From Ruficoccus amylovorans (GTDB lineage: Bacteria; Verrucomicrobiota; Verrucomicrobiia; Opitutales; Cerasicoccaceae): a stretch of DNA of 55,766 nt. This document shows, one piece after another, positions 25,060 through 31,618 of the stretch (position 1 is its first letter; each line of letters begins with the position of its first letter). The translations under genes were made by a program, and so were the position numbers. The DNA is taken from positions 1 to 55,766 of the forward strand of contig NZ_JACHVB010000004.1 of NCBI RefSeq assembly GCF_014230085.1, given 5' to 3'. The notes beneath the pieces are model-generated. The model saw only the letters and a program-made list of their open reading frames with translations. It was not told the origin of the DNA and searched no databases.

Positions 25060-25956
25060 TTACCGCTTCGCCTTCGCGACACTGGCGCGGATCGCCATCT
25101 CGCGCTCGCGCAGGGCGCGGCACTCGTCGATCAGGGCCGTGCGCATGGCCCGGATTTCCTCCGCCGCTCGCAGCGGGTCGCCGTCCACGGCGGAGAGAAA
25201 CTCCTGGTCGTCCCGCGTCTCGCGCACGGCGGCCAGCGCGTGGCTGTAGCCGTCCCGCAGCCGCGCCCAGAAGTCCAGTTGCTCATGGCCCGCTCCGCCG
25301 CCGCCCCCGCTCGGCCTGCCACGCCCCGCCGTCGGCGCCGGGGCCGCAGGCGTCAGTTCCGCTTCCAGCTCTTTGGCGATGCGGGTCACCGCTGAACGGT
25401 CACAGCGGCAAATTTCCGCGATGTGAGAATGCGTAAAGCGCTCGCCGTTAGGGCGTAAGGAAATTTTGGTGAATTTCACCTTGTCTTGTGTCGCCGCGAA
25501 GTAGTGGTTACGCAGGGCCTCTTTGACCGCCTTGCGAATGTCCTTGCGGGTGCGCGGCTTGGTGTTCTGGTCGGCGTTCGCCCCATAGGCGTACAGGAGC
25601 GCGGCGGCCCGTCCGCCGCCCGGTGTCACCACGGGGACGAGGCAGTCGTCGCCCCGGGCGACGCGGTAGCCCGCGCCCCGGTGAAAGCCATCCGCCACGT
25701 AGTAGCGGATGGGATCGTCGTCCTCTTCCATCCAATGTGGATCATCGGGCGCGGCGGTGAAGGCAACTAACGGTGTCAGTTCGGCTTTGGTCTCTTCACG
25801 CAGGATGTCGGCGAGGTTCTGAATATGGACCTGGTCGAGTTCACCGACGCGCATCTGCAGTTCCGGGTCGAAGACAAGCTTCCACAGTGGCACATACTGA
25901 ATGCCCGTGTCGGAAGGACTCGTCGGGGTGACGGTGGATGTTTTACGATTTGCCAT
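25060..25956 (-). CDS. ParB/Srx-fold nuclease-like protein with HTH
   Basis: This 298-aa protein has an N-terminal ParB-like region: VPLWKLVFDPELQMR at about residues 22-36 and the signature Y-Y-V-A-D-G-F-H-R at about 100-108 (ParB D/E-G-x-x-R box). A helix-turn-helix (THSHIAEICRCDRSAVTRIAKEL) at about 190-212 follows. A Gly/Pro-rich linker and a charged helical C-terminus complete it. ParB-like proteins bind DNA and, in many, CTP; in phages they occur in partition, regulatory or replication contexts. Its place upstream of MuA in the early operon suggests a replication or regulatory role. ATG 25956 overlaps the preceding gene by 14 nt. Confidence 0.82.
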   Translation of the reverse strand: MANRKTSTVTPTSPSDTGIQYVPLWKLVFDPELQMRVGELDQVHIQNLADILREETKAELTPLVAFTAAPDDPHWMEEDDDPIRYYVADGFHRGAGYRVARGDDCLVPVVTPGGGRAAALLYAYGANADQNTKPRTRKDIRKAVKEALRNHYFAATQDKVKFTKISLRPNGERFTHSHIAEICRCDRSAVTRIAKELEAELTPAAPAPTAGRGRPSGGGGGAGHEQLDFWARLRDGYSHALAAVRETRDDQEFLSAVDGDPLRAAEEIRAMRTALIDECRALREREMAIRASVAKAKR

Positions 25957-26200
25957 GAAGGGATGCGGATTGGGATTTGAGTTTTGCGCCGCAGTGCGGG
26001 CAGTAATGGGGACGGCCGGGATGCTCAGGATGACTCGGTGACCACAGGACCCGAGCGCGATCACCGTCGGCAAATTTCTGAATGGCCTCGTGCAGAACCG
26101 CATTCAGCTTCTCCCCGGTGCAAGTATCGGGGATGTAGTAAAACCAGGTGCGCTCTCTCGGAGCGGCCCACCAGCCCCATAATTTCCGAAACAGTGTCAT
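25943..26200 (-). CDS. Small zinc-ribbon-like phage protein
   Basis: This 85-aa protein has a C-terminal single C-P-H-C-G knuckle (H-Y-C-P-H-C-G-A-K-L) preceded by HPEHPGRPHYC, so Zn binding may also use the histidines. The N-terminal part is rich in Trp (KLWGWWAAPRERTWFYY). No family is assigned. Its ATG overlaps the upstream stop (ATGA) and its end overlaps the ParB-like start, making it part of a coupled series. Confidence 0.65.
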   Translation of the reverse strand: MTLFRKLWGWWAAPRERTWFYYIPDTCTGEKLNAVLHEAIQKFADGDRARVLWSPSHPEHPGRPHYCPHCGAKLKSQSASLHGKS

Positions 26201-26499
26201 ACTTGACTGCGCCTAAGTTCTTTAAGGATTTTAGCTTCCTCGGCCCTCCAGCGTTTGATCCGCTCTTTGCGGATAGCTTTTAGCGTCCTGAAAACCGCAT
26301 TTTTCGAGGCGTCATTAGGGGTGCGGACTAATGGATCTTCTTCGTAGTGATGCTGGATCAATAGCTGTAAGCACAATCGGTCCTGCCAATCGAGCCGCCG
26401 CCCGCTGAATAGGCGTTCGAGTGCTTCAAGGGCATTCCGTCCAGACTCACTCTGGGCAAGGAATTTGGCGGCTTGCTGGATGTCTTTGGTTATTGACAT
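26197..26499 (-). CDS. Small helical phage protein of unknown function
   Basis: This 100-aa protein from ATG 26499 (MSITKDIQQAAKF) is strongly helical and basic at the C-terminus (RKERIKRWRAEEAKILKEL). The distribution of charge suggests nucleic-acid or coiled-coil interactions, but nothing more specific is visible. The upstream extension of the frame overlaps the neighbouring gene and is discarded. The stop overlaps the ATG of the zinc-ribbon gene. Confidence 0.6.
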   Translation of the reverse strand: MSITKDIQQAAKFLAQSESGRNALEALERLFSGRRLDWQDRLCLQLLIQHHYEEDPLVRTPNDASKNAVFRTLKAIRKERIKRWRAEEAKILKELRRSQV

Positions 26500-26518
26500 A
26501 TCTTTCTTTCGTTGAGGG

Positions 26519-26902
26519 TTAGGGAAGGATTTCCCAGCGCTGGGCGCCGTCCTGGTCATTGCCGCCCACGGCGATATAGACGGGGCCGCCGTCGGCGGGT
26601 ACCGCCAGGCAGCCGGGCACCCAGGCGCAGGGGCGGTGGTCGAGGCTGCGGGTCCAACCCGCGCCCGCCCCGTGATGGACGATCACCCAGCCGGTCGTGT
26701 AGTCCGTCGCGTGTGGCGGCGTATATTCGCTCTGGCGATCGCGCCAGCGCTGGGCCGCTTCGCGGGCCAGCGTGAGGGGCGAGACGACGTGCTGTTGTGC
26801 CGTGAAGCGAGCCGTTTCACGTAGTTGCCGGAGAGGCGCGTCCGCTTGGAGTGCGGCTGTTCCGCTCTCGGCGATGGCGTTGTCTGTCTGTGCTTCCTTC
26901 AT
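26519..26902 (-). CDS. Phage protein of unknown function
   Basis: This 127-aa protein has a helical N-terminal half (ADAPLRQLRETARFTAQ, LTLAREAAQRWRDRQ) and a small beta-rich C-terminal half (TTGWVIVHHGAGAGW, GGPVYIAVGGNDQDG). It is not recognised. It sits 19 nt upstream of the next early gene and 39 nt downstream of the HTH gene. Confidence 0.6.
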   Translation of the reverse strand: MKEAQTDNAIAESGTAALQADAPLRQLRETARFTAQQHVVSPLTLAREAAQRWRDRQSEYTPPHATDYTTGWVIVHHGAGAGWTRSLDHRPCAWVPGCLAVPADGGPVYIAVGGNDQDGAQRWEILP

Positions 26903-26941
26903 CTTTGTGTCCTCTGTGTTCTTTGTGGTTAATAAAACGGG

Positions 26942-27289
26942 TTACGAATGCCCCTGGCGCAGTTGCTTCGCCGCCTCCGCGTGGACGGCGGCCAGGAGCG
27001 GCCGGGGAAGCCGGGCCAGCGCCCGGGCGAACTGGTCCACGACCAGTACGTCGTCCAGCCCGGTGCTGTGGCTGACGAGGAAGGCCCGCGCCACTTCGAT
27101 CGGGATGCGCGTGTGCAGGTTGGTGGCCGTCCCCCGGCCCGGCACCTGAAACGCCCCCAGCCGCCCCGACTCGATCGCCGAGAGGATGTGCCGCGCCGAG
27201 TACCCGCACGCTCCCGCCAGCTCCTTCGCCGTCACGTGCGAACGTGCGGGCAGGAGAAAATCGAGATAGGCTGTGCGGACGGCGGGCAT
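26942..27289 (-). CDS. Helix-turn-helix protein (excisionase/HTH_17-like)
   Basis: This 115-aa protein has a winged-HTH-like segment, V-T-A-K-E-L-A-G-A-C-G-Y-S-A-R-H-I-L, followed by A-I-E-S-G-R-L-G-A-F, a typical recognition-helix/wing layout of MerR/excisionase-type small DNA-binding proteins. It then reads NLHTRIPIEVARAFLVSH. It is the second gene of the early operon, 1 nt after the Cro/Ner-like gene, and could be an early regulator or a factor acting at the phage ends. Confidence 0.7.
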   Translation of the reverse strand: MPAVRTAYLDFLLPARSHVTAKELAGACGYSARHILSAIESGRLGAFQVPGRGTATNLHTRIPIEVARAFLVSHSTGLDDVLVVDQFARALARLPRPLLAAVHAEAAKQLRQGHS

Positions 27290-27290
27290 C

Positions 27291-27479
27291 TTAGCGACTT
27301 ACAGCGGGTTTCCGCTCATCAATGATAGCCTCAATGAAGCACTCCAGCCGTTTGGATCGACGGCGTCCGTTGAGGACGGAGTTGACGTGTTCGATGGTGC
27401 AACCGCGCAGCCGGGCGATTTCCGTCTGTGTGACAACGCCCAACATTCGGCGCTTGAGGTTAATATTTGGACGGGTCAT
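27291..27479 (-). CDS. Cro/Ner-like early regulator
   Basis: This 62-aa protein from ATG 27479 has a central helix-turn-helix: V-V-T-Q-T-E-I-A-R-L-R-G-C-T-I-E-H-V-N-S at about residues 14-33, followed by a basic L-N-G-R-R-R-S-K-R. It is the first gene of the leftward early operon and lies head-to-head with the repressor, 33 bp apart, the arrangement of cI/cro or c/ner pairs. It would be expected to bind the shared operators and reduce repressor or early transcription. The longer upstream extension overlaps the operator repeats and the repressor start and is rejected. Confidence 0.8.
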   Translation of the reverse strand: MTRPNINLKRRMLGVVTQTEIARLRGCTIEHVNSVLNGRRRSKRLECFIEAIIDERKPAVSR

Positions 27480-27492
27480 AATTTGAAGAAAA

Positions 27493-27576
27493 TCTGACTC
27501 AAATTCTGACCGATGCAAGATAAATCTGACCGAAAAAAAGAGTTTTCTGACCTATCAGACCAGCTATGCGGTCAGA
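27493..27576. promoter_or_regulatory. Operator cluster: four TCTGAC(C) repeats plus one inverted copy
   Basis: TCTGAC occurs at 27493, TCTGACC at 27505, 27525 and 27546, and the inverse GGTCAGA at 27570-27576. Spacings are 12, 20 and 21 bp, close to one or two helical turns. The cluster fills the 33-bp gap between the divergent Cro-like and repressor genes and continues into the repressor coding start. This is the likely switch region controlling early versus lysogenic transcription. Promoter boxes were not resolved. Confidence 0.7.
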
Positions 27577-28130
27577 AAAATCTTTCACTCACGGAATTAG
27601 CGAAAGAGGCCGACATCTCAAAGGAGATGTTTTTTGGGTATCGTAGTGGCAAATATCCAGTAACTAAAAAGGCGTTAGCGAAATTGAAATCGCTAGAAAG
27701 CAGTCTAACGCTATCCCCGTCAGTGCCCTCTGAGCCACGGTTGGAATCACTGCTGTCAGCTCTGCCGAGCGAGCATCGTCACGCTTTTTTCCGAGTGATT
27801 TATGATGAGTTAGACGCCTTATCAAAGCGTATTGGTGACGTAAAAGGCTTCGAGAATCGACTGCGGTCTGCTCTAGAGGGCCTCCTTTCAGACGCGTCGA
27901 AGCTGGCAAAATTGGCTGAAATGCTCCCGGCCGCCGATAAACTAAAAAAGCGTGAAGAAGAGAGAATACGCCTAGCACGATCAATCCGAGATGGTAGCCT
28001 TGAAAAAGGTTATCATACAAAATCTCAAACTCACTCCTTGAAGGTCATTGACGGAGACCCGAACGGACCTCCGGGGGCACACGGCCCTGGAAAAAGAGCC
28101 CGCAACGCGGGCTCTGGTGGGGTGGCCTGA
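27513..28130 (+). CDS. Phage repressor (HTH, C/cI-like)
   Basis: This 205-aa protein has an N-terminal XRE-like helix-turn-helix (L-S-L-T-E-L-A-K-E-A-D-I-S-K-E-M-F at about residues 24-40) and a long helical middle region with coiled-coil character (EMLPAADKLKKREEERIRLARSI). It has no S24 peptidase domain, so it is not a LexA-like self-cleaving repressor. It is the only gene transcribed divergently from the early operon and starts within the operator cluster, both of which argue for the lysogeny repressor. The extreme C-terminus is encoded by DNA that forms a terminator for the opposite strand. Confidence 0.8.
   Translation: MQDKSDRKKEFSDLSDQLCGQKNLSLTELAKEADISKEMFFGYRSGKYPVTKKALAKLKSLESSLTLSPSVPSEPRLESLLSALPSEHRHAFFRVIYDELDALSKRIGDVKGFENRLRSALEGLLSDASKLAKLAEMLPAADKLKKREEERIRLARSIRDGSLEKGYHTKSQTHSLKVIDGDPNGPPGAHGPGKRARNAGSGGVA
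28091..28115 (-). terminator. Minus-strand terminator embedded in the repressor 3' end
   Basis: On the minus strand a perfect 9-bp stem AGAGCCCGC/GCGGGCTCT with a 3-nt loop is followed by TTTTT (the A run at 28091-28095). It would end transcripts from the minus-strand genes 28132-28347 and 28532-28969. It lies wholly within the last codons of the convergent repressor gene. Confidence 0.8.
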
Positions 28131-28131
28131 T

Positions 28132-28347
28132 CTATTGCCAGTCCGGTGGTGTATATTTTTCAGGGGGAGGGAACCCCTCACGCATCCAGTGTAGGACGTG
28201 CCACTCTCGTTCTCCCAATAGCAGCCTGCACAGCAAGCGCAATCGCTCGGTGTCTTCTCCGGCTTGTGCGTAGGCATTCCGCCACGGATCGGGATGCGTG
28301 AATTTGATTACTTTAGGATGGGTATCATTTGTATCCATCCGCCGCAT
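28132..28347 (-). CDS. Small phage protein of unknown function
   Basis: This protein of about 71 aa from ATG 28347 (MRRMDTNDTHPKVIKF) has a helical middle (AQAGEDTERLRLLCRLLLGEREWHVLHWM) and a proline-rich end. An AAAGGG motif upstream supports this start; ATG 28338 and a longer frame to 28410 are alternatives. It is convergent with the repressor, separated by 1 nt, and its transcript would end at the embedded terminator. No family is recognised. The 121-bp stretch upstream (28411-28531) holds no gene that I can see. Confidence 0.55.
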   Translation of the reverse strand: MRRMDTNDTHPKVIKFTHPDPWRNAYAQAGEDTERLRLLCRLLLGEREWHVLHWMREGFPPPEKYTPPDWQ

Positions 28348-28531
28348 AATGCCCTTTACGCGAACAAATAAAATGTGATACATTACGCGGAATGAAGGGC
28401 ATTTATTCAAAGGGGCAGAGACGCCTATTTGCAGTGCGGCCCCTGGGAGAGTATGCGTTATTAGTTTTGTGCTCCCTGGTCTTTTTACCGGCTCGCTTCG
28501 TCCACTGGGCGAGGCACGGATGGAAACGCTA

Positions 28532-28969
28532 CTAGTCAGCCAGTTCGGTCCCGATTATCTTATTCTGGCGTAGGTAGAAGAGCCGCCGCATCCCGTAAAA
28601 CTCGCCGTTCTCCCGTCGGGCGACATAGGCCACGCTGACACGCCAGCACAGGATATTCTCTCCATTCTTGACGTAGGCGACCTTGTGCGGGCCCCACCAG
28701 TCGGTTGTACGCGCATCGTAGGTGTGCTGATCGATCCACTTCCTGACGGCTGGGACTTCTCCCCATTCCGTTTTTGGTGGCAGCCCGTAGGGACCGGCGT
28801 CCGCGATGGCTTTGGCACGGGCTTCAGCTTTAGCTTTTCCCTCGGCTATGGTCTTTTTCTCATCGAGCTTCACGCCGACGGCGCAAACGATGAATAAGAC
28901 CACAAAGAAGAAGAAGACACGGGTTACAACTTTACTGAACCCGTCGGCTGCTTTTTGTACGGTACTCAT
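28532..28969 (-). CDS. Membrane-anchored protein of unknown function (possible lysogenic-conversion gene)
   Basis: This 145-aa protein has an N-terminal transmembrane segment (VTRVFFFFVVLFIVCAVGV, residues 17-35), an Ala/Lys-rich helical linker, and a soluble domain with VRKWIDQHTYDARTTDWWG, then VAYVKNGENILCWRVSVAYVAR and YGMRRLFYL. The soluble part would lie in the periplasm. It is transcribed opposite to the late operon and outside the early operon, the usual place for genes expressed in the lysogen. The function is unknown. Confidence 0.65.
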   Translation of the reverse strand: MSTVQKAADGFSKVVTRVFFFFVVLFIVCAVGVKLDEKKTIAEGKAKAEARAKAIADAGPYGLPPKTEWGEVPAVRKWIDQHTYDARTTDWWGPHKVAYVKNGENILCWRVSVAYVARRENGEFYGMRRLFYLRQNKIIGTELAD

Positions 28970-29133
28970 GAGGTAGGATTTCTCATCATAGTAAAACTAT
29001 CCTGCCGTCGCACACCAGCCCAAATCTTCCGGCTCGCTTTTTGCGCGTCGTGCGTCTAAGACTCAATGCGCCCCGGGCGGGCAGGCCCATGAGGGCGTGA
29101 GCGGTTGGAACGCTTCGCTCCATTGGCCTCCTT

Positions 29134-29162
29134 CGCCCGGAAATTTGGCGGGCGTTTTTTTA
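29134..29162 (+). terminator. Rho-independent terminator ahead of the late operon
   Basis: The stem CGCCCG/CGGGCG with an intervening GAAATTTGG is followed by seven T residues. No plus-strand protein gene ends upstream: the interval 28970-29133 contains no credible reading frame but does contain G+C-rich inverted repeats. It may therefore terminate a small RNA or act as an attenuator in the leader of the late operon. Confidence 0.8.
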
Positions 29163-29179
29163 TTTGTTATTCTCGGGTC

Positions 29180-29500
29180 ATGTCAGCACCCGACGCCTCG
29201 CTCCTCCGCCGCGCCTGCCCCGCCTACCGGGCGGCCGTGCAGTCCCGCCGCCCCGAAACGCCGGTGGGCGCGGGGGTCGCCGGATACCGGGTCTCCGGGT
29301 TTCAGCGCCACGCCGGGTGTCCGGCGGTCCCGGTGCGCCTGCTCCTGGTCACCGGGGAGGCGATCGACGTGCGTCTCCCGCTGGCCGTCGCCCGCAGCCT
29401 CGCCGCCGACCTGCTCGGCGCGCTCCCGCTTTCCCCGCTTGCTCACGCCAATGAGCTGACCGCGACCACAGCAGACATAAGGGCCGGGAATGGTCCCTGA
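29180..29500 (+). CDS. Small phage protein of unknown function, first late gene
   Basis: This 106-aa protein from ATG 29180 is Arg/Ala-rich, with a possible beta segment (VPVRLLLVTGEAIDVRLPLAVARSLAADLL). No family is recognised. It follows the terminator at 29134-29162 by 17 bp, so expression requires either readthrough or a promoter overlapping the terminator. The 116-bp gap to the next gene has G+C-rich inverted repeats (near 29503-29540) but no further gene. Confidence 0.5.
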   Translation: MSAPDASLLRRACPAYRAAVQSRRPETPVGAGVAGYRVSGFQRHAGCPAVPVRLLLVTGEAIDVRLPLAVARSLAADLLGALPLSPLAHANELTATTADIRAGNGP

Positions 29501-29616
29501 CGCGCCGGGGGTGTGCTGTTTGTCCCCCCGGCCCGGCATCCTTGGTTGGCGCGGCGGCCAGCCCGAACCGTTCCTCCGCCGCACCCTTTGATGTATCCAA
29601 AACTCAATACACTCCT

Positions 29617-30309
29617 ATGAAACTGAAAAAACTCATCCTTATCCTCGGGCTTGCCATCGGCGGGCTCTGCCTCACCGGGTGCGACCCGGACGACAACGCC
29701 GTCGGGCGTTTTCTCTACACCACCTCGGGCGGCGTTTACCAGGTCTCGGACCAGTACGGCAACTCGCTGCGTTTCACCGATGAGCAGGCGCAGACCCTGA
29801 TCGGCATGGACGAATCCACGCGGGTCACGGCGCTGGAGGAGGTGTTCCGCACCCAGTTCCCCGCCAGCTACGGCGAAGGCAGCGCCGCGCCGGTCATCAC
29901 CCCCACGGAGGTGGAAGCGGGCGAGGTCGCTGTCTCGGAAACGGCCCAGACCGCAGTGGCCGCGCTCAACTTCATCCCCGTCTGGGGGCAACTGGCCTCT
30001 CTGGTCGCGGCGGGCGCACTCGGCATCAGCACGTTGTGGATGGGGAAACGTTACTCCACCGCGCAGGCCACGGCCAAGTCGCTGGTCATCGGGGTAGACA
30101 CGTTTCGCAACGTGCTCGACCAGACCGAGCAGGGTGCGGTCATTGACGAGGCGCTGACCAAGGCGCTGCGCAAGGCCAAGGAAGCCGAGGGCGGCGCGGT
30201 AGTGGATGCGGTGAGCGGCCTGCTCAAGCGCTACACCACGGCGGATGTCCCCAGCGGTCTTACCGTCACGCCTGCCGCTGCCACCTCGAGCGCGAGCACC
30301 GCCAAGTAA
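29617..30309 (+). CDS. Phage lipoprotein with internal membrane segment (lysis-region candidate)
   Basis: This 230-aa protein from ATG 29617 carries a classical lipoprotein signal: MKLKKLILILGLAIGG then the lipobox L-T-G-C with Cys22 as the lipidated residue. An internal hydrophobic segment (WGQLASLVAAGALGISTLW) lies around residues 127-145. The rest is helical and ends in an Ala/Thr/Ser-rich tail. In Mu-like phages the lysis genes occupy this position, just before the small terminase. A spanin or holin-accessory role is possible but unproven; no endolysin gene is evident nearby. Confidence 0.7.
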   Translation: MKLKKLILILGLAIGGLCLTGCDPDDNAVGRFLYTTSGGVYQVSDQYGNSLRFTDEQAQTLIGMDESTRVTALEEVFRTQFPASYGEGSAAPVITPTEVEAGEVAVSETAQTAVAALNFIPVWGQLASLVAAGALGISTLWMGKRYSTAQATAKSLVIGVDTFRNVLDQTEQGAVIDEALTKALRKAKEAEGGAVVDAVSGLLKRYTTADVPSGLTVTPAAATSSASTAK

Positions 30310-30327
30310 CCGTTCGCTGCCCTGCCC

Positions 30328-30732
30328 ATGATGCCGCCACTTGCCGAAGTCACGATTCCGGTCACCGGAGAACAGGTCGCCGTCTGGCTCGCCTGCCTCT
30401 TCTTTCTCGTCGCCGGGATGAATCAGGTGCGTCGGCTCATGGGCCGGGACAAGCTCGACCAGCCTCTGCGCGTCGCGCTCGAAAAGGAGTTCACGCCCAT
30501 CGGTGCGCACACCGCCCTCAAGGTCGAACTGGACCGCCGCATGGAAAAGGCCAAGGAGTCCCGCGAAAAGATGCACGGCACGTTGACCAGCCATGAGGCG
30601 CGCCTCTCGGCCATTGAGGTCACCAACACCCACCAGAACCAGCTTCTCCAGGACTTGAAGCGCTCCATCGACGGCACCAACACCCGCCTGGACCTCGTCC
30701 TGACCACGCTCAAAAAGCAGAACCATGAGTAA
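30328..30732 (+). CDS. Membrane-anchored coiled-coil protein (i-spanin- or holin-like candidate)
   Basis: This 134-aa protein has one N-terminal transmembrane helix (VAVWLACLFFLVAGM, about residues 17-31), followed by a charged coiled-coil region (LKVELDRRMEKAKESREKM, HQNQLLQDLKRSIDGTNTRLDLVL). This N-in, periplasmic coiled-coil design is that of an inner-membrane spanin, and a lipoprotein gene lies directly upstream, as an outer-membrane partner would. Many phages have a similar gene (DUF-type) in the lysis cassette. ATG 30328 or the adjacent ATG 30331 may be used. Confidence 0.6.
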   Translation: MMPPLAEVTIPVTGEQVAVWLACLFFLVAGMNQVRRLMGRDKLDQPLRVALEKEFTPIGAHTALKVELDRRMEKAKESREKMHGTLTSHEARLSAIEVTNTHQNQLLQDLKRSIDGTNTRLDLVLTTLKKQNHE

Positions 30733-30979
30733 GACCACCCGCCAGATCGTGGCCGAAAAGGCCCTCCTGCGCTGCCTCGAAGAGGCCGCCCCGTACCTCG
30801 TGAAGGAGGAGCACCTGCGCGACTCCGTCACCGAAGCCGTGCACCGGCTCAGCACCTCCGAGTTCGACGCGGCCCTGGAGGCTATCGACCGCGCCCGCCG
30901 TGCCGCCTGCATCGACACCGAGACCGGCCGCCAGTGGCAGATTCTCGATGCGGGCATCCTCTGGCTGCGCACCCACTGA
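30725..30979 (+). CDS. Small phage protein of unknown function
   Basis: This 84-aa helical, soluble protein overlaps the preceding gene (ATGAGTAA), indicating coupling. Segments TRQIVAEKALLRCLEEAAPYL and FDAALEAIDRARRAACI are amphipathic. It is followed 12 nt later by the small terminase gene. No family is recognised. Confidence 0.65.
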   Translation: MSKTTRQIVAEKALLRCLEEAAPYLVKEEHLRDSVTEAVHRLSTSEFDAALEAIDRARRAACIDTETGRQWQILDAGILWLRTH

Positions 30980-30991
30980 TTTTTTCCGACC

Positions 30992-31618
30992 ATGAGCCGC
31001 AAACCCCGAAGCGACGCCAAGCTGCGCAACCTCCCGCCCGAGCAGAAGACTGCCCTGGTCGATTGGCTGGTGGACGAGGGCGTGTCCTACAAGGAGGCCA
31101 AGAGCCGCCTGGAGGAGCGCTTCGGCGTGCGCACCAGCGACGGCGCCCTGGCCGACTTCTGGGCGCTGGAGTGCTACCAGCTGCGCTTCCGCAAGGCGCG
31201 CGGCTTCGCCGACCAGATCGTGGACACCATGCGCGAGGGCGAGGACGCCTTCGACGAGGCCACCCTGAAGGCGGTCGGCCAGCGGGCCTTCCAGCTAGCC
31301 GTGGCCAAGGAGGCCGACGTCAATGACCTGGCCACCCTCCTCAAGATCGTGGGCGACACCGCCAAGCTCAAGCTGCAGCGCGACAAGCTCGAACTGCAGG
31401 AGAAGAAAGCCGAGCAGGATGCGCAGAAGCTGGAGCTGCAGGTGCGTGAACTCGAACTCAAGCTGCAGAAGGTCGAGGCCGAGGAGGCCCGCCGCCGCGA
31501 AAAGGCCGAAGCCCTCAAGCAGTCCATGACCACGGAGGCCAAGTCCGCCGACGAGGTCCGTGCGCTCGCCCTGGCCGCCGTTGATGAAATCCTCCTGGGG
31601 AAGGGGGCCGGGAAATGA
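30992..31618 (+). CDS. Small terminase subunit, Mu gp27-like (DUF3486)
   Basis: This 208-aa protein matches the Mu gp27/DUF3486 layout. An N-terminal HTH-like region (LPPEQKTALVDWLVDEGVSYKEAKSRLEERFGV) is followed by a helical oligomerisation part and a long coiled coil (LQRDKLELQEKKAEQDAQKLELQ, residues 125-170) with a short C-terminal helix. The small subunit recognises phage DNA and recruits the large subunit for headful packaging. Its stop overlaps the start of the large subunit (ATGA). Confidence 0.85.
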   Translation: MSRKPRSDAKLRNLPPEQKTALVDWLVDEGVSYKEAKSRLEERFGVRTSDGALADFWALECYQLRFRKARGFADQIVDTMREGEDAFDEATLKAVGQRAFQLAVAKEADVNDLATLLKIVGDTAKLKLQRDKLELQEKKAEQDAQKLELQVRELELKLQKVEAEEARRREKAEALKQSMTTEAKSADEVRALALAAVDEILLGKGAGK

